Position numbers and translations under genes: made by a program
Assembly (NCBI GenBank): GCA_025997715.1
Contig: BNUY01000011.1
Span: 1 to 33,026 of the forward strand
From: Spirochaetia bacterium
GTDB lineage: Bacteria > Spirochaetota > Spirochaetia > Treponematales > Breznakiellaceae
Length of the DNA: 33,026 nucleotides
Direction: 5' to 3'
In this document: one piece after another, positions 1-6,627 of the stretch
Layout: every line of letters begins with the position of its first letter
Position numbering within the stretch: position 1 is the first letter of the stretch
The notes under the pieces: model-generated
What the model saw: the letters and a program-made list of their open reading frames with translations, nothing else
Databases searched by the model: none
Told to the model about the DNA's origin: nothing

Positions 1-681
1 GAAAATGATTACAAAATCGGGGACATCCGGCGGATCATGATCACCGGGGCGGGGGCGTCCAAGATCAAAAACGATCTCTTCGGGATTCCTACGGAGCGGG
101 TGGACGAGATACAGTCCATCGGCATTGGGGGCATGTTCCTGTCCGGAAAGGACGATATCGTTATCACCAATATCGGTACCGGTACGGCGATTATCGACGC
201 CCGGAAGGGTTCCATCACCCACATGGGGGGCTCCGGCGTGGGGGGAGGGACCATCCTGGGGCTTGCGAAGAAGTTGATATCCACCTCGGACTTTAACGGC
301 ATCATGGAGCAGGCGGAACAGGGAACCCTGAACCAGGTAGACCTGAACATGGAGGATATCATGGACATGGACCTGAGCTTCCTGAACCGGGAGACCACGG
401 CATCCAACTTCGGCAAGATGCTGGATACGGCGCGGCCCGAGGATATCGCCCTGGGAATAGTGAACCTGGTGTTCCAGGTTATCGGCATGGTTTCTGTTTT
501 TGCCGCCAAGAGTAAGAACACCGACCGGGTTATCGTGGTGGGCAACGGCAGCCACAACCCCATCGGCAAGAAAATCCTGGATGCCATAGGTATCATGTAC
601 ACCCTGCATTTCGAGTACCCCGTGGACGCAGAATATACCACCGCCATAGGGGCGGGGCTTTCGTATAAGGGGCTGAGGTAA
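1..681 (+). CDS. coaW: Type II pantothenate kinase, C-terminal part (5' end outside window)
   Basis: The frame is open from base 1, so the gene begins upstream; 226 codons are visible. The protein should phosphorylate pantothenate in the first step of coenzyme A synthesis in the cytoplasm. Seen: ITGAGASK early, the phosphate-binding loop NIGTGTAI, the glycine-rich GGSGVGGGT that is characteristic of type II (CoaW/eukaryotic-like) kinases, VVGNGSHN, and a C-terminal GAGLSYKG. These are motifs of the acetate kinase/hsp70-like (ASKHA) fold. The next gene starts 7 bases downstream at a GTG, so the two are probably co-transcribed. I am confident of the family; the missing N-terminus should contain the first phosphate motif. 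Confidence 0.85.
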   Translation, partial: ENDYKIGDIRRIMITGAGASKIKNDLFGIPTERVDEIQSIGIGGMFLSGKDDIVITNIGTGTAIIDARKGSITHMGGSGVGGGTILGLAKKLISTSDFNGIMEQAEQGTLNQVDLNMEDIMDMDLSFLNRETTASNFGKMLDTARPEDIALGIVNLVFQVIGMVSVFAAKSKNTDRVIVVGNGSHNPIGKKILDAIGIMYTLHFEYPVDAEYTTAIGAGLSYKGLR

Positions 682-688
682 TTCAGCC

Positions 689-1312
689 GTGGATAGCCCA
701 AGGGTAAGCGCCGGTATAATTCTCTGCGCCGGATTGTCTACCAGGATGAAGGATTTTAAGCCCCTGCTTCCCATGGACAAGGGACTTACCCTCATTGAAT
801 GTACCATTGACAGCATGATCCGGGGGGGGATTGACCATATTGTGCTGGTGGTGGGCCATAGGGGAAAGGATATAGAGCAGGTTATTCTTCACCGGAACTA
901 CCCCTTCGTACTAACGGCATACAATCCGCGCTACGCCGATTCGGATATGATGGAATCCCTGCGCATCGGCATATCCCGGGCGGTAACGTGGCCCCTTGAA
1001 TCGGTATTTGTACTGCCCGGAGATATGCCCAAAATACATCCCCAAACCTATACCGCTCTGCTTCGCGAGATGCGCCTGCATCCCTGTAAGGTAGTTATCC
1101 CAAGCTACCGGGGGATGAGCGCCCATCCGCCCCTGATACATGCGGCTTGTTTGGATTATCTGCTCAATGAATTTGACGGAGGCGGCGGCTTGAAGGCGGC
1201 GCTGAACGCTTTTTTACCGGAGACCGTCTTTTTGCCCGTGGATGACCGTGGCTGCACCCTGGACGCCGATTATCCCGATGATTATAAGCACCTGTTAAAC
1301 TATAAGGAGTAG
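689..1312 (+). CDS. MobA/MocA-like nucleotidyltransferase (NTP transferase)
   Basis: This is a 207-residue GT-A-fold nucleotidyltransferase. The N-terminal signature (IILCAGLSTRM, then KPLLP) is the NTP-binding loop of molybdenum-cofactor cytidylyl/guanylyltransferases and sugar-nucleotide transferases. VFVLPGDMP is the metal-binding acidic motif. The start is GTG at 689, ten bases after a GAGG Shine-Dalgarno that lies at the end of the kinase gene. Family knowledge: proteins of this size act on Moco (MocA/MobA), but a group related to the Desulfovibrio DVU_1551 type occurs beside a methyltransferase, an AMP-dependent ligase and a radical SAM protein. A fused methyltransferase-ligase lies at 3704-5398. 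The substrate cannot be decided from sequence; cytidylyl transfer to Moco is the default alternative. Confidence 0.75.
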   Translation: MDSPRVSAGIILCAGLSTRMKDFKPLLPMDKGLTLIECTIDSMIRGGIDHIVLVVGHRGKDIEQVILHRNYPFVLTAYNPRYADSDMMESLRIGISRAVTWPLESVFVLPGDMPKIHPQTYTALLREMRLHPCKVVIPSYRGMSAHPPLIHAACLDYLLNEFDGGGGLKAALNAFLPETVFLPVDDRGCTLDADYPDDYKHLLNYKE

Positions 1313-1317
1313 GAGCT

Positions 1318-1686
1318 ATGGAACCGGAGAGCCTTATTGATAAAACCATATCGGAGCTTGCGGAAAAACTACGCGGCCATAAGGATGCGGCAGTGTTACT
1401 GCGCCGACTCTTCGACGGGCTCTGCGCAAAGCTCCTGGAGCATACCGCCACGGATCATATCACCGCAGCCAACGCGGTTTTGGAAGTAATAGACGAGGAT
1501 ACGGGCAGCTTGTACCGGCGCTACCTGGAATTGATCTACGGGGAAAACGATAACGGCATACGGCTGCAGGGAGAAAACCTGGCGGGGGAAAAAACGGGGA
1601 TAGTGTTTCTCTCCGACACCGCCCTGAAAAAGATGCGCGACCTTCGGGGCGCCGGCGCGGATAAACCGCGGTGCAAAGAGGACTGA
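1318..1686 (+). CDS. Small conserved-looking protein of unknown function
   Basis: This is a 122-residue soluble protein that I do not recognise. It starts at ATG 1318 with AAGGAG at 1304-1309, and lies five bases after the nucleotidyltransferase stop, so it belongs to the same transcript. The N-terminal two thirds is predicted helical and the C-terminal part contains GENDNGIRLQGENLAGEK, then a short hydrophobic strand and a charged tail with a single Cys near the end. There is no signal peptide or membrane segment. Its context (pantothenate kinase, NTP transferase) suggests an accessory role in whatever the transferase makes, but this is inference. Confidence 0.6.
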   Translation: MEPESLIDKTISELAEKLRGHKDAAVLLRRLFDGLCAKLLEHTATDHITAANAVLEVIDEDTGSLYRRYLELIYGENDNGIRLQGENLAGEKTGIVFLSDTALKKMRDLRGAGADKPRCKED

Positions 1687-1694
1687 ATACCTGC

Positions 1695-1708
1695 GCCGGT
1701 TCCAAAAT
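1695..1708 (+). repeat. 14-base copy of the palindromic element's terminus
   Basis: GCCGGTTCCAAAAT is identical to 3577-3590 and in the same orientation. The two copies bracket the AT-rich AhpD/NHL/MerR module. Only the terminus is recognisable here; the following bases do not match the 131-bp element. Confidence 0.6.
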
Positions 1709-1741
1709 GCAAGATCTGCCGTGAAAAGTTTCGTCGGCCAA

Positions 1742-1788
1742 GCCGCTGCTGCGGCGTCAGACCGCAGACCGGAGGTCTGAACGGTCTG
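1742..1788. repeat. Two adjacent GC-rich hairpins between convergent genes
   Basis: A perfect 5-bp hairpin (GCCGC tgct GCGGC, 1742-1755) is followed by a nested one. In the second, CAGACCG at 1758-1764 pairs with CGGTCTG at 1782-1788 and CAGACC at 1765-1770 pairs with GGTCTG at 1774-1779, with a two-base bulge. No T-run follows, so this is not a classical Rho-independent terminator. The position between two convergent genes fits a transcription barrier or a REP-like repeat. Confidence 0.45.
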
Positions 1789-1836
1789 CGCGTAACTGTG
1801 TGTTATGCGGCGTTTCCCCGTACCCCATAAAGCACA

Positions 1837-2637
1837 CTATTTTATTCTATACTCATACACGCTTCCCGTTCCCCAACTACCTACATATAAGGTGTTTCCA
1901 TGTATTAGTAACGCAACACAACCACTAATGCCATCAACTACAATTCTTGTTGAGCCGTTTGGTGAAAGTATACGCACACATCCATCTCCATTATCAGCAG
2001 CAAAAATTTCATTCTGCGGACTAATGTCGATGCCGACTCCCGGCCTTCCAAAATCGTTGGAAAAAGGCCTAACTGTTCCGTCAGCAAATACTTTGATAAT
2101 GCTGCCTCCGTAGTTCGTGACATAAAGATTACCGCCTGAGTCCTCAACTACTCCAACAGGCGTTCTCATGCCCTTCGCAACCAATTCAACCCTGCCGGAA
2201 GCGTTCACTTTGACAATTTCGTTGCTGCTTCGGTTGGCTACCAGCAATTCACCCTTCTTATTGAACGATATTCCTGTAGGGGTATGCAGCCCTCTTGCGA
2301 AAATAATCTTACTTTTATTTTTCGCAATACGATAAATCACATTTTGTGAATAGTCGGCAACGTACAAATTACCGTCATTGTCAAAATCCAGGCCGGCCGG
2401 AGACCCCATGTTATCAGCGAAAATAGTATGATTACCCTTTGTATCGAGTTTTGAGACGCTGCCTCCGCTCCAGTTTGAAACATACAAATTCCCCTCAGGG
2501 TCTACGGCAATTCCGGTGGGAGAATGAAAACCGGTATACGTTTTCTCCAATACCCACTCAGCCGTTTTTCCCTGTGCATTGCCTTGTCCAAGACTTAAAA
2601 AAACCAAAAGAACAACATTGAGCATTAGTTTTAACAT
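1837..2637 (-). CDS. Exported NHL-repeat (six-bladed beta-propeller) protein
   Basis: The protein has 266 residues. The start chosen is ATG 2637 because AAGGAGG lies about nine bases upstream and an N-terminal signal peptide follows (LKLMLNVVLLVFLSLG, cleavage near NAQG). The rest is about six repeats of the form P-x-G-I/L-x-x-D-x-x-G-N-L-Y-V-x-N/D, typical of NHL/SMP-30-like propellers. Such proteins bind small molecules or act as lactonases; no catalytic metal site can be assigned here, so the function is open. It starts one base after the stop of the AhpD-like gene and shares its MerR-type promoter at 3079-3109. Base composition is more AT-rich than the flanking genes, suggesting acquisition. 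Location is probably periplasmic. Confidence 0.8.
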   Translation of the reverse strand: MLKLMLNVVLLVFLSLGQGNAQGKTAEWVLEKTYTGFHSPTGIAVDPEGNLYVSNWSGGSVSKLDTKGNHTIFADNMGSPAGLDFDNDGNLYVADYSQNVIYRIAKNKSKIIFARGLHTPTGISFNKKGELLVANRSSNEIVKVNASGRVELVAKGMRTPVGVVEDSGGNLYVTNYGGSIIKVFADGTVRPFSNDFGRPGVGIDISPQNEIFAADNGDGCVRILSPNGSTRIVVDGISGCVALLIHGNTLYVGSWGTGSVYEYRIK

Positions 2638-2638
2638 A

Positions 2639-3028
2639 CTATTTTCCCTCCTTGATTTCTCTCTCCGCAAATACTTTTTTCGCAACATTGACGGCATTAA
2701 GCACCTTTGGAAAACCGGTATAGGGTATACATTGAATAAACGTTTCAATCACTTTTTCTGGTGTTATACCCACATTCAATGATCCGTTAATGTGAACCGC
2801 TAATTGCGGCTCACAGCCTCCCGCCGTCAACAAACTGGCAATGGTTATAAGCTCTCTTTCCGGTAAAGAAAGCCCCGTTCGGCAGTAAATGTCCCCAAAG
2901 GCAAATTCAATGATGTATTTGCCCAAATCCGGCGCTATTGTTTTCAATGAAGCAATAACATTTTGCCCCGCACTGCCGTCTACCTCGTTCAGCCGGTCTG
3001 TCCCTTTCTGAAAGCGTGTGTTTTCCAT
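2639..3028 (-). CDS. Carboxymuconolactone decarboxylase/AhpD-like protein
   Basis: This 129-residue cytoplasmic protein is of the CMD/AhpD all-helical family. Seen: ERELITIASLLTAGGCEPQLAVHING followed by GITPEKVIETF and a C-terminal AVNVAKKVF helix. This is the usual CMD order with the conserved E, the His-containing helix and the trimer-forming region. The AhpD CxxC redox pair is absent; single Cys residues occur at IYC and GGCEP. It is therefore closer to gamma-CMD than to peroxidase-partner AhpD. ATG 3028 is preceded by AAGGAGG. It is the first gene of a two-gene operon under a MerR-type promoter, so it is likely induced by an electrophile, thiol-reactive compound or metal sensed by the divergent MerR protein. 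Confidence 0.85.
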   Translation of the reverse strand: MENTRFQKGTDRLNEVDGSAGQNVIASLKTIAPDLGKYIIEFAFGDIYCRTGLSLPERELITIASLLTAGGCEPQLAVHINGSLNVGITPEKVIETFIQCIPYTGFPKVLNAVNVAKKVFAEREIKEGK

Positions 3029-3078
3029 TGGAAAACCTCCTTAAAGATGATTTGAATATAATCGAAGATTATATTGAG

Positions 3079-3109
3079 AAGGTACAACCTAGAGTGAACT
3101 CAAGGTCAA
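3079..3109 (-). promoter_or_regulatory. MerR-type promoter with 18-bp operator
   Basis: On the minus strand a -35 box TTGACC (3104-3109) and a -10 TACCTT (3079-3084) are separated by 19 bp, the over-long spacing typical of MerR-activated promoters. The spacer is filled by the imperfect palindrome CCTAGAGTGAACTCAAGG (3088-3105, plus-strand reading; 14 of 18 positions symmetric). It drives the AhpD-like/NHL pair and lies beside the divergent merR gene. The architecture matches the AdhR/NmlR/SoxR type of operator. Confidence 0.82.
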
Positions 3110-3163
3110 GCGTTTTCTGAAAAAATTTGAATTTTTTACAAAATTTTTGCCAAAAACCCTCTC

Positions 3164-3192
3164 TTGAAACAATTTTTCTCATACTCTATAAT
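3164..3192 (+). promoter_or_regulatory. Sigma-70-type promoter of merR, apparently leaderless
   Basis: TTGAAA (3164-3169) and a perfect TATAAT (3187-3192) are spaced by 17 bp. The -10 box ends seven bases before the ATG at 3200, so transcription should begin at or next to the start codon. No Shine-Dalgarno is present. Confidence 0.72.
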
Positions 3193-3199
3193 CCTGGGT

Positions 3200-3562
3200 A
3201 TGGAATATTCGATTGGGGAATTTTCACGGCTTACGTGTTTAGGTATACATACATTGCGCTATTATGAACAGGAAAATTTGATTCTGCCTAATCGTAAATC
3301 CAATGGGCAACGGTGTTATTCAGAAAATGATGTTACTTGGATACAATTTATAAAACGCTTAAAAGATACAAAAATGCCCATTAAAGAAATTCAAAAATAT
3401 GCTAAATTAAGGGCCGATGGCGATCCGACTATGCCCGAACGTATGGAAATGCTCATAAAACATAGGGGTATTCTTAAAAATGAAATTGAAAAATTACAAG
3501 AACACCTTAACAAGTTAGATAATAAAATTGAATTTTATAAAGCAGAAATCAATAGAATATAA
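3200..3562 (+). CDS. MerR-family transcriptional regulator
   Basis: The protein has 120 residues: an N-terminal winged helix (YSIGEFSRLTCLGIHTLRYY, then RCYSENDVTWIQFIKRLKDT) and a C-terminal coiled coil (about residues 75-118, rich in K, E and L) for dimerisation. No metal-binding Cys cluster is visible, so it resembles the AdhR/NmlR/YyaN branch rather than MerR or CueR. I chose ATG 3200 over an in-frame TTG at 3164, because that TTG is the -35 box and the HTH begins right after 3200. The gene is strongly AT-rich compared with its neighbours. It very probably activates the divergent AhpD-like/NHL operon through the 18-bp palindrome in the shared intergenic region. Confidence 0.88.
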   Translation: MEYSIGEFSRLTCLGIHTLRYYEQENLILPNRKSNGQRCYSENDVTWIQFIKRLKDTKMPIKEIQKYAKLRADGDPTMPERMEMLIKHRGILKNEIEKLQEHLNKLDNKIEFYKAEINRI

Positions 3563-3574
3563 ACCATATTATTT

Positions 3575-3705
3575 GAGCCGGTTCCAAAATTGAAGAATTT
3601 TTAACCACAGACCTCACGGACAACACGGACAAAGGAAAGGATAAAAAAGCAGGAGTCCGTGGCGTCAGTGAGGTCGGTGGTTAATCCTTATTTTGGAACT
3701 GGCTC
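3575..3705. repeat. 131-bp palindromic (MITE-like) intergenic element
   Basis: The left arm begins GAGCCGGTTCCAAAAT and continues through AACCACAGACCTCAC; the right arm, read on the other strand, begins GAGCCAGTTCCAAAAT and contains AACCACCGACCTCAC. The arms are roughly 50 bases long and similar throughout, with a purine-rich centre. The element fills the gap between the convergent merR and methyltransferase-ligase genes, and its right end includes most of the latter's TGA stop. A copy of the terminal GCCGGTTCCAAAAT also occurs at 1695-1708. Confidence 0.75.
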
Positions 3706-5398
3706 ACCTGATTTCCAATTTCCGCTTTCCCCCGTAGGGAAAAGCTGCCCCATATTCCACCCTGACCTCAATGCCCAGTTGTTCCGACAGATCTTTTTCA
3801 TTCGCCGCGCCGCCTTCCAGGGTGAGCCGGAGGAGCCCCTTTTCCAGGGCAGCCCGGTAAGCCCTGATACCCGGCAGGGCGAAGAGCAGGTCATCCAGCA
3901 TGTGTATGTTTAAGCGGTTTTTCAGGTATTCCCCTCTTCCCCGGATTTTGCCCAGCCGGGGAAGGCGGCTGCCGCATTCACAGGGTTTGGTGATGAGGCT
4001 GCCGATGTCTCCGGTGCGGCAGCGTATCAGCGGCATGGCCTCGCTGGAAAGGCTGGTAAGGACGATCTCCCCATCTTGATTCGGGGGGAGTTCCGCCCCG
4101 GTGAGGGGATCGATGATCTCCACGATATAATCCTCCACCCGCAAATGATGGCCCCCCTGGGAACAGCACTGTACCGCCAGACCGTAGCAGGTTTCGGTCA
4201 TGCCGTAGTGGGTAAAGACCCGGCAGCCCCATTCCTCCGCGAGGACCGTAGTAATACTGTCGGACACATAATCCGCCGAGAGAAGCACCGTTTCCGGGCG
4301 CAGTTGGGGGGCGTAACGGCAGAGCCAGAAGAGTTCCGCCGGAAGCCCCACATAACATTGTGCCCCCGCCGCCCTCTCCACCGCATCCGGCCCATTTATG
4401 GCGCCGTGTATTATGCAGTTGACGCCGTTCCGGGCAAGTCCCCGGCGGAGCAGATCCGCCACACTGCCCGGGTTATCGTTGGAGAGCATGGCAACGCAGG
4501 TCCCGCCCTCCCGTACCAGGGGACGCATGCCCCGGGAGAAAAAGGAAACGGTCCGTTCCATGTCCCCCCCGGTGAACCAGACCCGCTTTGGCGCGCCGGT
4601 GCTGCCGGATGTGTGCATGGTGCGGATACGGGCCACCTCTCCCAGGGGTACGCAGAGCATACGTTCCCCCTGTTCAGCAATGGTGTTCGCATCGATAAAA
4701 CCCCCGGCATGTTCCCGGTACAAGGGACTGTTTTTCCGGGCGCGGCGTTCCGCTTCCTGACGCTTTTCCCGCTGGTACTCCCGGAGGCTTTCCGGGGTAA
4801 ACCGCTCCCGTTCCAGTACCGCCAGGAAGTAGCCCGCCCTGAATCCACGGGGCAGGCGGGGGAGTGCGCCGGAACAGTCTGCGCCATCGGAAATGCCGTT
4901 AGTATTACTAAACAGCAGCCCGGCCCAAAAGGACAGTAATTCTGCGCGGTGGTCCTCAAAACAGCAGACCCGGAAACCTGCGGCGGCGAATCGGGTAACC
5001 AGGGTTTCCCACCGTTCGATCCTCCAGGGGAGGCCGGGAAATTCCGCCGCTTCCCCCGGAGCGTACAGGTCCGCCATATACACCACGCCATCCGGCTTGA
5101 GAACCCGCGCCGCTTCCCGTAATGCCGCGCCGGGGCAGGCGATCACCGAAAGGCTGCACTCAAAGAGGACCGCGTCAAAGGAGGCGGTCTCGAAGGGCAG
5201 GGCTTCCGCCCGTCCGGTAAGCAGCCGCCCGTCAAGTCCGGGTTTCAGGTCTATGCCCCAGGCTTCCACTCCGGGTTTCCCCGCAAGGTAGTCCACGGTG
5301 CGTCCGTCCCCGCAGCCAACATCCAGCGCCCTGGCCTTATTACCCAGAGCACAGAGGCTCAAAAGCCGCTTTGTCAAAGTTAGTCCGCCCGGTCTCAT
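3704..5398 (-). CDS. Fused SAM-dependent methyltransferase / PaaK-like AMP-dependent CoA ligase
   Basis: The protein has 564 residues. Residues 1-200 are a class I methyltransferase: ALDVGCGDGRT (about 24-34) is the SAM loop, and ALPFETASFDAV and ARVLKPDG follow. A basic linker leads to an adenylate-forming domain: HTSGSTGAPKR (about 262-272, ATP loop), YGMTETCYG (about 398-406), RTGDIGS (about 461-467) and a Cys pair at CECGSRLPRLGK. The start at ATG 5398 opens with RPGGLTLTKRLL, as DVU_1556-type methyltransferases do; the ligase resembles the DVU_1553 type. Family names are from memory. These are usually separate genes, so the fusion implies that they act on one substrate. It follows the TraB gene by 25 bases, with only a weak AGG near the start. 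The acid activated is unknown. Confidence 0.8.
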   Translation of the reverse strand: MRPGGLTLTKRLLSLCALGNKARALDVGCGDGRTVDYLAGKPGVEAWGIDLKPGLDGRLLTGRAEALPFETASFDAVLFECSLSVIACPGAALREAARVLKPDGVVYMADLYAPGEAAEFPGLPWRIERWETLVTRFAAAGFRVCCFEDHRAELLSFWAGLLFSNTNGISDGADCSGALPRLPRGFRAGYFLAVLERERFTPESLREYQREKRQEAERRARKNSPLYREHAGGFIDANTIAEQGERMLCVPLGEVARIRTMHTSGSTGAPKRVWFTGGDMERTVSFFSRGMRPLVREGGTCVAMLSNDNPGSVADLLRRGLARNGVNCIIHGAINGPDAVERAAGAQCYVGLPAELFWLCRYAPQLRPETVLLSADYVSDSITTVLAEEWGCRVFTHYGMTETCYGLAVQCCSQGGHHLRVEDYIVEIIDPLTGAELPPNQDGEIVLTSLSSEAMPLIRCRTGDIGSLITKPCECGSRLPRLGKIRGRGEYLKNRLNIHMLDDLLFALPGIRAYRAALEKGLLRLTLEGGAANEKDLSEQLGIEVRVEYGAAFPYGGKRKLEIR

Positions 5399-5423
5399 CC
5401 TGTTAGTATCATGATGCAGGGTA

Positions 5424-6602
5424 CTACTTCCCCAGCAGCCCCGCCAGGGATGGTATGGCAATAAAGTTCCCCACCATGCCACCGATGGATGAAAGCAGAA
5501 ATACTAACAGCACACGGGTAATTCTGTTCCGGTATATCCCCCGCAGGGTGCCCACATCATCGGAGATGGTTTCCGCGTCGGTGACCCGGGGTTTTCGCAT
5601 GGTGGCCTCGGTGACACCGGAAAACAGGCCAACCCCGATAAAGGGATTGATGGTGGCGATGGGGGCGCCCACAAAGGAGACCAGGATAGACAGGGGATGC
5701 CCCAGGGCGAGGATGGTTCCCAGGGCGGCAAGGGAACCGTTCCAGAGTACCCAGTGGAGGAGCATGGAAAGGCTTACCCCGGCGCCGGCCCGGAAAAAGC
5801 CCAGCACGATGATTGCCGCAATTATAAGCGGTATAATCCAGCCCGCCGCTTTGGAGAGGGGCGATGCCGGGGGGATGTGGTCCAGTTCCGATACATCGGC
5901 GCTTTCTTCCCCGGCGGCAATTTTTTCCAGGTGGCTTTTTATCCCCATAAGATGCCCGGCGCCCACCACGGCGACCTGCTTTGTTGCCCCACCGGTCCAA
6001 ATTTTCGCGGCCAGGTACCGGTCACGTTCGTCGATGAGGGTTTCCTTTACCGAAGGCAGGTAGTCCGCCAGTTCCCCCATCATGCCGTCCAATTCGCTGC
6101 GGTTTTTCAGGTTCTCAATTTCGGTTTCGCTCAGTTTTTCTGTGGTAAAGGCGCTGCCCGCCAGGGAGGCCAGGAGCTTGCTCTTGCTCCAAAGGCCGCA
6201 GCGGGTCCAGGCGCGGCGGAGGGTGGTTTGGATTTCCCGGTCGCAAAAGATGTAGGGAATCCCCAGGCCGGCGGCGGTGTCGATGGCGGTCTTCATCTCC
6301 TCACCGGGCTTGACACCCAGTTCCGCACCCATGCGGCGCTGAAAACTGCCGAGGACCAGGTTGGCCATAAGGAAAAAGCCCCTGCCTTCCCGAAGTACCT
6401 TGACCACGTCCAGCTTTTCCCAGTTGTCCTTCTGCTCCATGGCCTGATAGCGCCCGGCGTCCAGTTCCACGCAGACCTGGTCCGGCTTTTCGTCCCGGAT
6501 TACCCCGGCAACTTCCTCAATACTTTCCCGGGAAATGTGGGCGGTACCGATAAGCGTAATTTCTCTGCCCGGCAGCGTAACGGTAACATGGGTATCCTTC
6601 AT
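5424..6602 (-). CDS. TraB/PrgY (TIKI-like) family membrane protein
   Basis: The protein has 392 residues. The N-terminal half has the family motifs GTAH (residues 19-22), a conserved VELDAGRY and VVGAGHL near residue 218, which form the putative metal-binding/hydrolase core. The C-terminal part has about four membrane segments, from SKAAGWIIPLIIAAIIVLGFF onwards to VLLVFLLSSIGGMVGNFIAI. The family is named after enterococcal pheromone-shutdown proteins and is related to the Tiki metalloproteases; its bacterial substrate is not known. ATG 6602 has AGGAG seven bases upstream and lies 25 bases after the TPR lipoprotein gene, so the two form an operon with the methyltransferase-ligase downstream. 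Confidence 0.85.
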   Translation of the reverse strand: MKDTHVTVTLPGREITLIGTAHISRESIEEVAGVIRDEKPDQVCVELDAGRYQAMEQKDNWEKLDVVKVLREGRGFFLMANLVLGSFQRRMGAELGVKPGEEMKTAIDTAAGLGIPYIFCDREIQTTLRRAWTRCGLWSKSKLLASLAGSAFTTEKLSETEIENLKNRSELDGMMGELADYLPSVKETLIDERDRYLAAKIWTGGATKQVAVVGAGHLMGIKSHLEKIAAGEESADVSELDHIPPASPLSKAAGWIIPLIIAAIIVLGFFRAGAGVSLSMLLHWVLWNGSLAALGTILALGHPLSILVSFVGAPIATINPFIGVGLFSGVTEATMRKPRVTDAETISDDVGTLRGIYRNRITRVLLVFLLSSIGGMVGNFIAIPSLAGLLGK

Positions 6603-6627
6603 CGTAACTCCTATTTAGTGCGGCGGA

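Noticed and set aside
3704..5398. Possibility that the fusion is an artefact of a lost stop or frameshift
   Set aside because: Both domains are complete, in one frame, and joined by a continuous charged linker. I see no sign of a remnant start or Shine-Dalgarno between them, although independent reads would settle it.
5398..5482. N-terminal extension of the methyltransferase-ligase to 5482
   Set aside because: It would overlap the TraB gene and adds Trp/Pro-rich sequence unlike the family; the methyltransferase begins naturally at 5398.
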